64,000 nucleotides of DNA from Firmicutes bacterium UBA7523 (GTDB lineage Bacteria > Bacillota > Dethiobacteria > Dethiobacterales > Dethiobacteraceae). The translations under genes were made by a program, and so were the position numbers. The DNA lies in the NCBI GenBank assembly GCA_002479415.1, contig DLMZ01000055.1, positions 75,750 to 139,749 of the forward strand, in the 5' to 3' direction. Shown piece by piece: positions 17,182 to 26,330 of this stretch. The notes under the pieces are model-generated. The model was not told the origin of the DNA. It searched no databases and was given only the letters and a program-made list of their open reading frames with translations. Each line of letters opens with the position of its first letter. Positions within the stretch are counted from its first letter, which is position 1.

Positions 17182-18276
17182 ATGAAAGGCTACAACTCTA
17201 ATACCCTCGTAATTCTGTTTATATTTCTGATAGCAGGGATTCTTATATCCGGCATATCGGGCTATAGAGTTTTAGGACCGGCATATGTGTCTTCCGGAAG
17301 CATGGAATCGGCTATCCCTGCCGGTTCCATTGTTTTTGTTTTGCCATCCCGAAATTTAAGGGTAGGAGATGTAGTCGTCTTTCGTCCTTTAAAAATTGAG
17401 TCTAACAGAGTGGCTCACAGGGTAGTAGGGATAACCGAAGAAGGGTTAATAACAAGAGGAGATGCCTCTTTAGGAATAGACCAGGAAATCGCGGGCGAAC
17501 TTCCTGTAGCAGTTGAAAGGATAATGGGAAAGGTTTTTTCAATAAATGGCTATTTCCCCCACATCAAAGGCGCACATTATATATTTGCTATAATCGACAA
17601 TATAAATATGGATAAGAGACTAGTACTTCTTATACTGCTAATTATTAGCAGTATATTGGCAAGCTTAAAGCCTTATAGGCAGAGAGTTGTTGAGAAGCGC
17701 TTAAGGGTTAAGCATCTATATCTAACGTGCTTAATCTTTTGCATTATGGTTTTTTTCGCTTCTTTTATGTTAAGCTCCGGAATTAAGACGGTTAATTACA
17801 ACTTACCTGTACCACAACCAGGGCAATTTTCTATACCTGAGCCAGCCGCTTCCCTGGATTTAAAAGTATACAATCGTTCTCTTATTCCCGTTTTTCATTT
17901 TATTGATGCTTTCTCGCCGCTTGTTGTTAGGCATGCACCAAGAATGATTGCTCCCTTATCATCTTTGAATGCATCACTTACTATACAGGAGACAGGTATT
18001 TATGGTTGGCAGCGATCGTATATAAGGGTTTACCATTATCCTGCCATTCTGCCTTATGACATTGTAGTTATGTTGCATGCGTATAGCCCTTACTTGGTTA
18101 TTTCAGTTATGGCTATGCTTTTATCCGGGGGGTTTCTTCTCTTGCTGCAAATGATAGACGGCTGGTTGCCTCTGAAAGTTATTTGGAGAAAGCCCTTATT
18201 AAAGCGGCGTAGGCTTAGAAGGATATTTGCTTTCTTCATAATGCGTTTTATACGCAATAAAAGAGGTGAGGCATAG
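17182..18276 (+). CDS. Signal peptidase I of the ER/archaeal (SipW) type with extended C-terminus
   Basis: This membrane serine peptidase has SSGSMESAIPAGS (catalytic Ser, about residue 38) and RVAHRVVG, where a His replaces the Lys base of ordinary bacterial signal peptidases. This places it in the archaeal/ER/SipW class. The N-terminal anchor is at residues 8-27. Beyond the roughly 140-residue catalytic core come two membrane helices (about 146-164 and 174-195), an extracytoplasmic region and another helix near 300-325; the total of 364 residues is about twice SipW. It lies between two proteins with SipW-type signals, which are its likely substrates. The next gene overlaps its stop codon by one base. 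Confidence 0.85.
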   Translation: MKGYNSNTLVILFIFLIAGILISGISGYRVLGPAYVSSGSMESAIPAGSIVFVLPSRNLRVGDVVVFRPLKIESNRVAHRVVGITEEGLITRGDASLGIDQEIAGELPVAVERIMGKVFSINGYFPHIKGAHYIFAIIDNINMDKRLVLLILLIISSILASLKPYRQRVVEKRLRVKHLYLTCLIFCIMVFFASFMLSSGIKTVNYNLPVPQPGQFSIPEPAASLDLKVYNRSLIPVFHFIDAFSPLVVRHAPRMIAPLSSLNASLTIQETGIYGWQRSYIRVYHYPAILPYDIVVMLHAYSPYLVISVMAMLLSGGFLLLLQMIDGWLPLKVIWRKPLLKRRRLRRIFAFFIMRFIRNKRGEA

Positions 18277-18887
18277 TGCAGAAACTTGCTAAAATAGCTG
18301 CATTGCTATTTATGGTTGTATTTGTAGCTATGTACCAGTACACTCTGTCCTTAGATGAAATAGTTTTGGATAGGTATGGCAATGCAGCCGTGGTAGCAGA
18401 TGCAGCTGGTGGGGCGTTGGGTATTGTAGGTTTGGCCGGCAACACCTACAATGTTGACGATGAAACAAAAACTCTTATTGGCGGAATAGCTAATAATACG
18501 GTGCTTAATTCAGACTTATACGCCACAGCTTATCTGAATGTTACGAGGGCGCGAAAGAGAACCCTTATTATTCTCCCTTCAAATGCTGCTTGGACGTTTA
18601 AGGTTTGGATTGGTGATGAGTCGGTCACCTTTTCTGGGGTCGGGGCAGCAAGCAATTTGCATGAAGAATTTGGACCAGTATATATTCCCAAAATGAATCT
18701 TGTAAATATATCGGTAGAAGTAGATGTTGAAGGTTATACAGGGCTTGGAGCAGCTTATGCTTTTGAGGGCAAGCTAATGTTTGATTTTGCCGGATTCGGA
18801 GAAGATAGCTTATATTTTGAGCTTACAGATATGCCCTATCCCAGACACTGTTATGTTAACAGTAGCGAAGGAACACTTGAACTTTAA
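18276..18887 (+). CDS. Second exported DUF1102-like protein
   Basis: This 203-residue protein starts at a GTG that overlaps the signal-peptidase stop codon, with GAGGTGAGG upstream. The hydrophobic leader (residues 6-22) is followed by SLDEIVLDRYGNAAVVADAAG, the same leader, D/E-x-V-x-DR, V-x-D pattern as the 171-residue protein upstream. The two look like distant paralogues. The mature part is beta-rich. Likely a substrate of the signal peptidase encoded just before it; its function is unknown. Confidence 0.65.
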   Translation: MQKLAKIAALLFMVVFVAMYQYTLSLDEIVLDRYGNAAVVADAAGGALGIVGLAGNTYNVDDETKTLIGGIANNTVLNSDLYATAYLNVTRARKRTLIILPSNAAWTFKVWIGDESVTFSGVGAASNLHEEFGPVYIPKMNLVNISVEVDVEGYTGLGAAYAFEGKLMFDFAGFGEDSLYFELTDMPYPRHCYVNSSEGTLEL

Positions 18888-18926
18888 ACGTCAAAAGTGT
18901 TATTCGTGCTTGAAGGAGGGAAGATT

Positions 18927-20021
18927 TTGGCGCGATTGAGGAAAAGTCAAAAAACAGAAAGAAAGCCTGCAAAAAATACGGCTGTATTATTGCTTTCCGT
19001 TATTATTGCTTTAATGATAAGCTATATTGTTTATTACTCAATTCTATATCCGCCTATGATTCAGACTGAGGAGATGTTTGATGACGAACTTTTTTTGCTA
19101 AAAGCCGGGTTTGACTACGAAGTGCAGGCGTCACAAAAAACATTACTGTGGCCGGCAGAAACCATTTTCCCTGCCGATAGGCCCGTTTATTTTTATGCTA
19201 CGGATCCTGTTTTAAAAGTTTTTACCTTCGCTGATTTTGTGCCTTTAAAGGAAGACGATTATAAGACAGAAATAGCGGTTCGGGCGTTTATAAGCACACT
19301 TAATCGTTCAAATAAAGAACTTTGGGCTGAAAACATCAGTCTTGATTTGCCTTCTGAGATAATAACGGGCGACTTTGTATATGAGCAATCCTTTTCTCTA
19401 AATATTGTTTCTTTAAGGCAAAGACTAATTGAAATAAAAGAGAACTTAAGCTTAAGGCAAGAGGGAACAGACATTATAAGAATTGTTTTGGCTGTATCGG
19501 TAGCAGGGGAGGGCGGTGAACATCTCTTGCGGGAATATGAAGCCACCTTGTTGTGTACTTTGGACAGAGAAGGGTTTCATCTAACTCCTGCTGCAAAAAG
19601 GAGTTTTCAGGACAAGGCAGTTATCAAAGAAATTCAGCTAGGTGAAAGGCGTGCAACAATAAGGGAGGCGCTTGCTAATCAGAGCTCTCTAATATTTATA
19701 ACTATATTGTTTGTTGTTGCTTGGTGGTGCCTGATGTTTAGTGAAAAGTGTACTAAGCAATACAGCCCCTATAACCGTTTTAAAGAGTGGATTACTGAAG
19801 GGTATGTACCGCTGGAAGGAAGAACAGTAGTTTCGGTAAGCTCGTTGGAAGGGTTGGTGGATGTGGCCATCGATATGAATAAACGAGTTATTCGTAATCA
19901 AAGAGCAGTAGCTGCGGAAGAAACAGGTGGAAATCCCTCATTAATTGAGGAGTATTACGTCCTTGACGGAAATACAGTATATAGGCACAGGATTGTTAAT
20001 AGGCTTGTTATTAGGAAATAG
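18927..20021 (+). CDS. DUF5305-like membrane protein
   Basis: This is a 364-residue protein with a basic N-terminus, a membrane helix at about residues 17-37, a large extracytoplasmic beta-rich domain (about 40-250), a second helix near 258-275 and a cytoplasmic tail that ends EEYYVLDGNTVYRHRIV. That architecture and tail match DUF5305 proteins that accompany SipW-type peptidases in haloarchaea and some bacteria. I start at the TTG at 18927, with GAAGGAGGG nine bases before it; the in-frame start at 18897 has no good site. It is the last gene of the four-gene export module. The role is unknown. Confidence 0.7.
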   Translation: MARLRKSQKTERKPAKNTAVLLLSVIIALMISYIVYYSILYPPMIQTEEMFDDELFLLKAGFDYEVQASQKTLLWPAETIFPADRPVYFYATDPVLKVFTFADFVPLKEDDYKTEIAVRAFISTLNRSNKELWAENISLDLPSEIITGDFVYEQSFSLNIVSLRQRLIEIKENLSLRQEGTDIIRIVLAVSVAGEGGEHLLREYEATLLCTLDREGFHLTPAAKRSFQDKAVIKEIQLGERRATIREALANQSSLIFITILFVVAWWCLMFSEKCTKQYSPYNRFKEWITEGYVPLEGRTVVSVSSLEGLVDVAIDMNKRVIRNQRAVAAEETGGNPSLIEEYYVLDGNTVYRHRIVNRLVIRK

Positions 20022-20048
20022 ATGCCACATTTGATTAACGTGTCTTAT

Positions 20049-20077
20049 TTGCATAAGAGTATTTTCTATAGTACAAT
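20049..20077 (+). promoter_or_regulatory. Sigma-A promoter for nfeD-floA
   Basis: TTGCAT (20049-20054), a 17-base spacer and TACAAT (20072-20077), with the ribosome site 34 bases downstream. Confidence 0.6.
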
Positions 20078-20125
20078 TTAAAATATGGGTACGTTGCCTA
20101 ATACCATGTTAGGGAGGAAATGCCG

Positions 20126-21433
20126 ATGAAAAATAGGAGATTTATTTTAATATTATTGTTAGTCATTTCTCTTTTGCCAACAGCAATTGGATCATCGGCA
20201 ACGCCGCAGCCGTCGGTGTATGTTGTTCCCGTAAGCGGCCTGGTGGAAAAAGGACTCTACCGTTATCTGGAACGTGCATTTGCTGAGGCGGCAGATGCCG
20301 GCGCTTCTGCAATTATTCTAGAACTTAATACTCCCGGAGGCACCCTTGATGCTGCTTTTGGTATTAGTGATTTAATTTTGGATTCACCTGTCCCTGTTTA
20401 CGCATATGTTCGTCATAGTGCACTGTCTGCCGGCGCTTTTTTGGCATTGTCTTGCCGCCGTTTGTACATGGCACCGGGCAGTACTATTGGAGCCGCAGAA
20501 GTTAGGACATTGACAGGGGAAGAAATTGATGATGTAAAAACTCAATCTGCGTGGGAAGCTAAAATGAGGGCAGTTGCCATACAACAAGGCAAAGATCCGC
20601 AGGTAGCCGCCGCCATGGTGAACCGAGGAATTGAAATTGAGGGCGTTGTTGGCGAGGGCAGTTTATTAACGCTTACCGATGCGGAAGCTTTAGATCTGGG
20701 CTTTGCAGACGGAGTATATAATACCCGCAGCGATTTGCTGGTTGAGCTTGAGCTGTTAGGCGTTGAAGTAAGGACGGTGGCTACCAGCCCTGCAGAAACT
20801 TTGGCACGCTATATTACAAATCCTGTTGTCGCCACACTTTTAATTACTATTGGGCTGGCAGCTTTAGTGATTGAAGTAATGACTCCGGGCTTTGGTGTTG
20901 GCGGTGCTATTAGTATTTTAGCGTTTTCTCTCTTTTTTGGCGGACATGTTTTTGCAGGCCTCGCCGGAAAGGAAGTAATTTTTCTCTTTGTCTTGGGGAT
21001 TATATTGCTATTAGTGGAAGCGTTTATCCCTAATTTTGGCATTGTTGGCCTTACAGGGCTCACAGCAGTTATTGCTTCCGTTGTTCTTTCTGCGGCTACA
21101 ACCGGGCAAGGGCTGCGCATAGTTGTGGCAGCCTTATTCTTAGCGTTAATAATTATTGTGATATCCTTACGCTTTTTAAAGCGAACGGGGCTTTGGTCAC
21201 AAATTATCCTTCAATACGCGGAAACTAAGGACTTAGGGTACGTGGGCCCTGGAGATTCATCACATTTGGTGGGTTTGAGCGGCTTAACATTAACGCCTTT
21301 GCGGCCTGCGGGCATGGCTAAAATTGACGGCAAGCGGGTTGATGTAGTAAGTGAGGGGGGCTTTGTAGCCCAAGGAACAGAGGTTAAAGTTGTTGGTGCT
21401 GAAGGAAGCCGTATAGTTGTCCGGCAGCTATAG
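20126..21433 (+). CDS. NfeD family membrane serine protease (ClpP class)
   Basis: This long NfeD protein (435 residues) is a partner of flotillin-like proteins in bacterial membrane microdomains. A signal peptide (about residues 1-24) is followed by a ClpP-fold protease domain whose nucleophile region is HSALSAGAFLAL, then about four to five membrane helices (roughly 235-350) and a C-terminal OB-fold NfeD domain. AGGGAGG (20111-20117) fits the ATG at 20126 better than the one at 20120. floA follows 60 bases later, the conserved order of yqeZ-yqfA in Bacillus. Confidence 0.92.
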   Translation: MKNRRFILILLLVISLLPTAIGSSATPQPSVYVVPVSGLVEKGLYRYLERAFAEAADAGASAIILELNTPGGTLDAAFGISDLILDSPVPVYAYVRHSALSAGAFLALSCRRLYMAPGSTIGAAEVRTLTGEEIDDVKTQSAWEAKMRAVAIQQGKDPQVAAAMVNRGIEIEGVVGEGSLLTLTDAEALDLGFADGVYNTRSDLLVELELLGVEVRTVATSPAETLARYITNPVVATLLITIGLAALVIEVMTPGFGVGGAISILAFSLFFGGHVFAGLAGKEVIFLFVLGIILLLVEAFIPNFGIVGLTGLTAVIASVVLSAATTGQGLRIVVAALFLALIIIVISLRFLKRTGLWSQIILQYAETKDLGYVGPGDSSHLVGLSGLTLTPLRPAGMAKIDGKRVDVVSEGGFVAQGTEVKVVGAEGSRIVVRQL

Positions 21434-21493
21434 TATAGTCGTAGACAATATGGTTTAATATTGTGGCTGCCAATAGACAAAGGAGGTTCGTGA

Positions 21494-22486
21494 ATGTATT
21501 ATATTGAGTTTTTAATTCTTGTTGGCTTAGTAATTTTAGGGTTGTCTTTACTTCTAAGTATCATTCCTATTGGTTTGTGGATTTCGGCGTTGGCTGCAGG
21601 TGTCAGAGTTAGCATTGTTACGTTGATTGGAATGCGTTTACGGCGTGTACCGCCGGCCAAAATTGTTAACCCCATGATTAAGTCTACCAAAGCAGGGTTG
21701 GATTTAAGCGTAAATAAGCTGGAAGGTCATTTTTTAGCGGGCGGGAACGTGGATCGTGTCGTAAATGCTCTCATTGCTGCGCAGCGGGCCGGTATTGATT
21801 TAGGCTTTGAGCGGGCGGCGGCTATCGATTTGGCCGGGAGGGATGTGCTGCAAGCAGTGCAGGTTAGTGTAAATCCCCGTGTTATTGAAACGCCTACAGT
21901 GGCAGCAGTTGCCAAAAACGGCATTGAGGTTAAAGCGAAAGCTCGTGTGACTGTGAGAGCAAACATTGAAAGGCTAGTTGGCGGCGCCGGCGAAGAGACG
22001 ATTATTGCTCGTGTTGGGGAAGGAATTGTTACCACCATAGGTTCTGCCGCCACTCACAAAGAAGTTTTGGAGAATCCCGATTTGATTTCCCGCACTGTGC
22101 TGAATAAGGGGCTTGATGCTGGTACTGCTTTTGAAATTCTTTCCATTGATATTGCCGACGTTGATGTGGGTAAAAACATTGGGGCTCAGTTGCAGACGGA
22201 TCAGGCCGAAGCCGATAAACGTATTGCTCAAGCCAAGGCAGAGGAAAGACGCGCAATGGCAGTGGCTAAAGAGCAGGAGATGGTGGCTAGTGTTCAGGAA
22301 ATGCGCGCCAAAGTAGTGGAGGCCGAGGCAGAAGTGCCGAAGGCGTTTGCGCAAGCTCTTCGCGACGGCAAATTAGGTGTGGTTGATTTTTATAATTTGC
22401 AGAATATAAAGGCCGATACACAGATGCGTGATTCTATAGGTAAAATGAGCAGCTTAAAAGAAGGCGAGGAAGGCCCTGGAAAGTAA
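21494..22486 (+). CDS. floA: Flotillin-like protein FloA
   Basis: FloA scaffolds functional membrane microdomains. The 330-residue protein has an N-terminal hydrophobic hairpin (about residues 5-40), the SPFH/band-7 domain and a C-terminal coiled coil rich in Glu-Ala repeats ([20 protein letters not shown]). The mid-protein segments [22 protein letters not shown] and [24 protein letters not shown] are FloA signatures. GGAGG precedes the ATG. It is co-transcribed with the NfeD protease upstream. Confidence 0.95.
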   Translation: MYYIEFLILVGLVILGLSLLLSIIPIGLWISALAAGVRVSIVTLIGMRLRRVPPAKIVNPMIKSTKAGLDLSVNKLEGHFLAGGNVDRVVNALIAAQRAGIDLGFERAAAIDLAGRDVLQAVQVSVNPRVIETPTVAAVAKNGIEVKAKARVTVRANIERLVGGAGEETIIARVGEGIVTTIGSAATHKEVLENPDLISRTVLNKGLDAGTAFEILSIDIADVDVGKNIGAQLQTDQAEADKRIAQAKAEERRAMAVAKEQEMVASVQEMRAKVVEAEAEVPKAFAQALRDGKLGVVDFYNLQNIKADTQMRDSIGKMSSLKEGEEGPGK

Positions 22487-22499
22487 GGGGGAGTAGTAA

Positions 22500-22913
22500 G
22501 TGGAAAACCTGATAATTTTTGTTATCTTCATCATAGTTTCAGTAATTCGATCCCTTGGCAGCCGGGGGCAGGCCCCTATGGCTCGGCCTATGCCTCCGGT
22601 TATGCCTCGCGGCGCCACATCAGTAAGGCCGCAACAAGCTCCTAAGCAGAAAAAGGTTGCTGTGCCGCGATACAGCGAGCACGAATTAGATTTGCTTGCT
22701 TCTTCTCACCGTTCAGTGACGGAGTTGCCTGCAAAGAAGGAGAGTTCGCCAAATAGGGATAAAGGTATTACGCAGCCTAAGATTTTTCAAAGTACGGAAA
22801 CAAAGATACCACAAGAAGAAAAAACGCGTCAAAATCCGTTGGTTGCAGGGATAATTTATTCTGAAATCTTGGGGGCGCCCAGGGCAAGAAAGCCTTGGAG
22901 CCCGCGACACTAA
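22500..22913 (+). CDS. Single-pass membrane protein of unknown function after floA
   Basis: This 137-residue protein starts at a GTG with GGGGGAG upstream, 13 bases after floA. One N-terminal helix (about residues 3-17) is followed by a proline- and basic-rich, probably disordered region (APMARPMPPVMPRGATSV, then many Lys/Glu). It takes the position of Bacillus yqfB but I see no similarity. Its association with FloA/NfeD is inferred from position alone. The C-terminal part is of low complexity. Confidence 0.6.
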   Translation: MENLIIFVIFIIVSVIRSLGSRGQAPMARPMPPVMPRGATSVRPQQAPKQKKVAVPRYSEHELDLLASSHRSVTELPAKKESSPNRDKGITQPKIFQSTETKIPQEEKTRQNPLVAGIIYSEILGAPRARKPWSPRH

Positions 22914-22968
22914 TGTGTAGCGCAGTTTATAGTGGCTGGATTAGGATATACATCAAGGAGGATAAAAG

Positions 22969-23637
22969 GTGGCGGTTACTGTAATGGGAGCAGTTCGTCA
23001 GAATAAACTGTTCGTAGGGAAAAAGGTACAAGTTAAAGGCCAGGATGCAGACTTAGAAACTGCGGCCGTAGTAGTTCAGTGTAATGCGGATACGCTAATG
23101 CTTGAGCTGTATGCTTCGGCCATTTATCCTCATGACAAGCTGAGAAACCAGGAAACGATGACGGTTAACTTTGTGGTTGCCGATGACGGACTTTATTCGT
23201 TTGAGGGATCCGTTATCAGCTATAACGATGCAGCGCAGATTCTTTATCTTGAGCAGGTTGCGCCGCTCAAAAGGGCGGAGCAGCGGAGTAGTTATCGGCT
23301 AAAAACTGCAAAGGTGATGCATATTTCCGTAAATGAGGAAGGTGGATCAGGGTTATCTGTTACATCTTGGCAGGAAGCGGGCTTGCTTGATATTTCCCGC
23401 AAAGGAGCCAGTATATTGTCACCCGTACCTGTTTCGGTTCAAGCCAGCGTAAATGTGCTTATTCCTCTTGCTGAAGTTGACTATACTTTGGAGACTAAAG
23501 CACAAGTTGTTCGCGAAAAAAAGGGCGAAGAGGGACAGATTATTTTAGGCACCATCTTCCCGGAGTTAACGCTGCTGGAAGAAGAAAGGATCCTGGATTA
23601 CATTTTGAAGGTATGGCCTAATAATGACAAAAGCTGA
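22969..23637 (+). CDS. PilZ domain protein, probable cyclic-di-GMP receptor
   Basis: This 222-residue, YcgR-like protein has an N-terminal beta domain (YcgR_2 type, about residues 1-100) and a C-terminal PilZ domain. The cyclic-di-GMP signature is present: KRAEQRSSYRL (RxxxR) near residue 103 and LDISRKGASI (D-x-S-x-x-G) about 40 residues on. The start is a GTG with AAGGAGG. Binding to cyclic-di-GMP is expected from these motifs; the output (motility, adhesion or other) is not indicated by neighbours. It converges on the minus-strand glutamate-synthase-like gene, with only seven bases between them. Confidence 0.88.
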   Translation: MAVTVMGAVRQNKLFVGKKVQVKGQDADLETAAVVVQCNADTLMLELYASAIYPHDKLRNQETMTVNFVVADDGLYSFEGSVISYNDAAQILYLEQVAPLKRAEQRSSYRLKTAKVMHISVNEEGGSGLSVTSWQEAGLLDISRKGASILSPVPVSVQASVNVLIPLAEVDYTLETKAQVVREKKGEEGQIILGTIFPELTLLEEERILDYILKVWPNNDKS

Positions 23638-23644
23638 AGTAGTG

Positions 23645-25042
23645 CTAGTATATGAATGGCTCATAAACCATGGGAATTCCCGTGGCTTTGGTGACTAATT
23701 CATTTAACGACATCAGATCGCTGCGGTTAACTTCTTGCAGACTGGTTTTCCCCAGCGCTTTTATTCCGTCGGCTATTTCTTGCTTGCAGGCCGTTAGGAA
23801 ATTGTATAAAGCGTCAGCGGCTTCGCTGACGTTTAGTTTTTTGCTGAAATGACCTTCGTACCACACTACCTGGGTAGGCGGCTCAAAGGGCAACGCTTTT
23901 AGTGCCTGGTTGTGGGTCAGGGCGAATAAGGCTATGGCGCCGATATAGCAGGCGTCTGCGCCCAGCGCGCAAACTTTTAACATATCACCTGGTGTCCTGA
24001 TTTTACCGGAGGCAATGAGGCTGACTTGGTTTTTAAAGTTTTTTTTCTCAAGCCAGTCTACGGTGCGGCTGATGGCGAAGAGCAGCGGGACGCCAAAATC
24101 GTCCTGAAGTATAGGGGCAGACGATTTTGAGGCCGCTTCTGCTCCTTCCATCACTATATAATCTATCCCTGCGTTGCATACCCACTCTAAATCGGCCTCA
24201 AGGTGTTTACCCGCTGCCATTTTTATGCCAACGGGAATTCCCTCTCCGATATTTTTAAGTTTGTGCACCAGTTTTTCCAGGTGTTTTGGGTTTGGAACTT
24301 CAGGCTGACGGGAGTGGGCCACCACGTCTTTTCCTTTGGGGTATTTGTAAGCGTCTCTCAACTCTTTGTCCAGCTTGTTGGCTTTTAGAACGTGCCCCAA
24401 CCCGGCCAGCGCTCCTTGACCAATCTGAATTTCAACGGCGTCACACTGGCCAATGATTTCCGGTGTTTTACCCCAATCTCCCCGATTATACTGATAAATT
24501 AGCTGCTTAGCATGTTTTCGTTCACTAGAAAGGAAAGGCCCTTCGCCTGTGTTTGTGGCCGTGCCAGCTTTTGTCGCTCCTTGCGCTAAAGCAATTTTAG
24601 CTTTCTCGCTTAGCGCAACTCCGTAGGCCATTGGCGCGAGAATTACGGGGAAGTCAATGGAAAAAGGCTTTTTTGCTTGTTTGCCAATAGTTACCTTTGT
24701 GTCTATTTCAGTATCATACTCAGTTGGCATAATGTGCATCTGAGCAATAGAAAACATAAGGCTATCCAGCCCGGTGAATTTTTTCGGTGAGCCCATGGGA
24801 CGGTTAATTGTTTTTCCCTCGGTGGCACGTAAATTGGTTTCAATAACTGTTTGTACGCCGATGCGGCCGGTGGAGGTAATCAGCTCCCAGATATTTTCGT
24901 CATACAAATCCTCCATCAATATTTTCACTGCTCTGTCATGGGTTTTGTCAATTATTTTGCGCGTGACTAGCTTTGCTGTGAAAGTGCCTGCCAGTGCGGC
25001 TGCGCCCGTGGCTAGCGCTTTTTTAATTATTCTTTTATTCAT
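23645..25042 (-). CDS. FMN-binding glutamate synthase family protein
   Basis: This 465-residue protein carries the GltB-type FMN/central barrel domain as a stand-alone enzyme. Visible markers are PVILAPMAYGVALSEKAK, AGTATNTGEGPFLSSE (the flavin/glutamate site), VGIKMAAGKHLEADLEW and ALGADACYIGAIALFALTHN near the C-terminus. A hydrophobic N-terminal segment (about residues 5-25) may anchor it to the membrane. It lacks the amidotransferase domain and is not next to a GltD partner, so true glutamate synthesis is uncertain. Related proteins in anaerobes are uncharacterised oxidoreductases. Confidence 0.85.
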   Translation of the reverse strand: MNKRIIKKALATGAAALAGTFTAKLVTRKIIDKTHDRAVKILMEDLYDENIWELITSTGRIGVQTVIETNLRATEGKTINRPMGSPKKFTGLDSLMFSIAQMHIMPTEYDTEIDTKVTIGKQAKKPFSIDFPVILAPMAYGVALSEKAKIALAQGATKAGTATNTGEGPFLSSERKHAKQLIYQYNRGDWGKTPEIIGQCDAVEIQIGQGALAGLGHVLKANKLDKELRDAYKYPKGKDVVAHSRQPEVPNPKHLEKLVHKLKNIGEGIPVGIKMAAGKHLEADLEWVCNAGIDYIVMEGAEAASKSSAPILQDDFGVPLLFAISRTVDWLEKKNFKNQVSLIASGKIRTPGDMLKVCALGADACYIGAIALFALTHNQALKALPFEPPTQVVWYEGHFSKKLNVSEAADALYNFLTACKQEIADGIKALGKTSLQEVNRSDLMSLNELVTKATGIPMVYEPFIY

Positions 25043-25233
25043 TAGTATCCTCCGTGCGTCGGCAGTTATTAAGCACTATTAAGTTGCCCTATGTAAGTTG
25101 CTGTAAAGCAAGATATATTTGGAAAACAAAAGCATAAAATCCCACATGAACAAATTAGTAAGGATAAGGAAACAAACTTAACATAATATTAAGATTATTT
25201 AACAGTTTGCTTTGCTGATAGATAATAGCAAGG

Positions 25234-25263
25234 TTGCTTGCCTGCCTCTTTTTACTCTATAAT
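25234..25263 (+). promoter_or_regulatory. Candidate promoter for the LysM-SleB gene
   Basis: TTGCTT (25234-25239), an 18-base spacer and TATAAT (25258-25263). The remaining bases between 25043 and 25311 are AT-rich with no other feature seen. Confidence 0.45.
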
Positions 25264-25311
25264 GATTTTGGTTGACATAATACAAAAGAGTATGAGAGGG
25301 AGGTACATACC

Positions 25312-26100
25312 TTGAAAAAGAAGCTGCAATTAATTATTGTTATTATGGTTCTTGTTTTGTTTGGACAAGCTGCCCAAGCTTCGGGAAGTTATGTGGTGCA
25401 GCGTGGAGACACGCTTTGGCTGATAGCGCAGCGCCATAATACCACTATGGGAGCGTTAATACAGGCCAATAGCTTGAGCAACCCTGATGTAATTGAAGTC
25501 GGTCAGGCGCTGGTTTTACCTGGCTCTGGCCTGCGGACTCATGTGGTGCGCCCCGGCGAGACAATGTGGCTAATATCAAGGCAATATGGTGTTACTGTGA
25601 ATGAATTAAGCAGGCAGAACAATGTTGTTAATGTCAACATGTTATTTACGGGAACTACTTTGATTATTCCCGGCAAAGGAACAACCCCGGCCGCCCCGCC
25701 TGCGGCTGTCCCAGCCGTCAGCAGTCGTGCTTTCTCCGCAAGCGAATTAGATTTATTTGCTCGCATTGTTCATGCGGAATCTGCAGGAGAGCCATATATC
25801 GGACAAGTGGCTGTGGCTGCCACCATTTTAAACAGAATGGACAGCTCACGTTATCCCAACACTCTATCTGGAGTTGTTTACCAGATAGAAGGCGGCTACT
25901 ATCAGTACAGTCCTGTTCTTGACGGACGCATTAATTTGCCTGCCAATGAAACCGCCAGAATGGCTGTGCGAGACGCAATCAGCGGGCAAGATCCCTCCTT
26001 GGGGGCAACAGGGTTTTATAATCCCAGAAAAACTTCTAATGTATGGGTACGACAGCAGCCGGTGACTACAGTAATAGCTAATCATGTGTTTTTCAAATAA
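25312..26100 (+). CDS. LysM-containing SleB-type cell-wall hydrolase
   Basis: This secreted peptidoglycan hydrolase has 262 residues. A signal peptide (1-23, ending around AAQA) precedes two LysM repeats (about 29-70, YVVQRGDTLWLIAQRHNTT; and about 75-118, HVVRPGETMWLISRQYGVT), a proline/alanine linker, and the Hydrolase_2 (SleB/CwlJ) domain from about 145 with LDLFARIVHAESAGEPYIGQ (catalytic Glu) and VAATILNRM. The start is TTG with GGGAGGT before it. SleB enzymes degrade spore cortex during germination, consistent with a sporulating host, but LysM-bearing forms can also act in vegetative wall turnover. Confidence 0.92.
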   Translation: MKKKLQLIIVIMVLVLFGQAAQASGSYVVQRGDTLWLIAQRHNTTMGALIQANSLSNPDVIEVGQALVLPGSGLRTHVVRPGETMWLISRQYGVTVNELSRQNNVVNVNMLFTGTTLIIPGKGTTPAAPPAAVPAVSSRAFSASELDLFARIVHAESAGEPYIGQVAVAATILNRMDSSRYPNTLSGVVYQIEGGYYQYSPVLDGRINLPANETARMAVRDAISGQDPSLGATGFYNPRKTSNVWVRQQPVTTVIANHVFFK

Positions 26101-26104
26101 TAAG

Positions 26105-26137
26105 AAAAGCGATTGCACTGAGCAATCGCTTTTTTTA
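26105..26137 (+). terminator. Rho-independent terminator after the LysM-SleB gene
   Basis: A 12-bp perfect stem (AAAAGCGATTGC) with a 5-base loop and T7. Confidence 0.93.
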
Positions 26138-26143
26138 TTATTA

Positions 26144-26218
26144 TGGTGCGCCCGCAGGGATTCGAACCCCGACTTCAGGCTCCGGAGGCCTGCGTGATAT
26201 CCCTTTCACCACGGGCGC
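26144..26218 (-). tRNA. tRNA-Arg (anticodon CCG)
   Basis: This is a complete cloverleaf on the minus strand, 75 bases including an encoded CCA. Acceptor GCGCCCG pairs with CGGGCGC; the anticodon stem CAGGC/GCCTG encloses loop CTCCGGA with anticodon CCG (reads CGG, Arg); the T arm is CGGGG-TTCGAAT-CCCCG. It stands alone between two plus-strand genes. Confidence 0.97.
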
Positions 26219-26330
26219 AATGCATAGAATATGATAACATCTTTATAGGGAAAAGTCAAACTGTTCTCTGTGGAGGAATGTTAAAAGCGGGGAGTTTTTG
26301 GCATACTAAATAAAAAGCTTGGGAGAGTTT

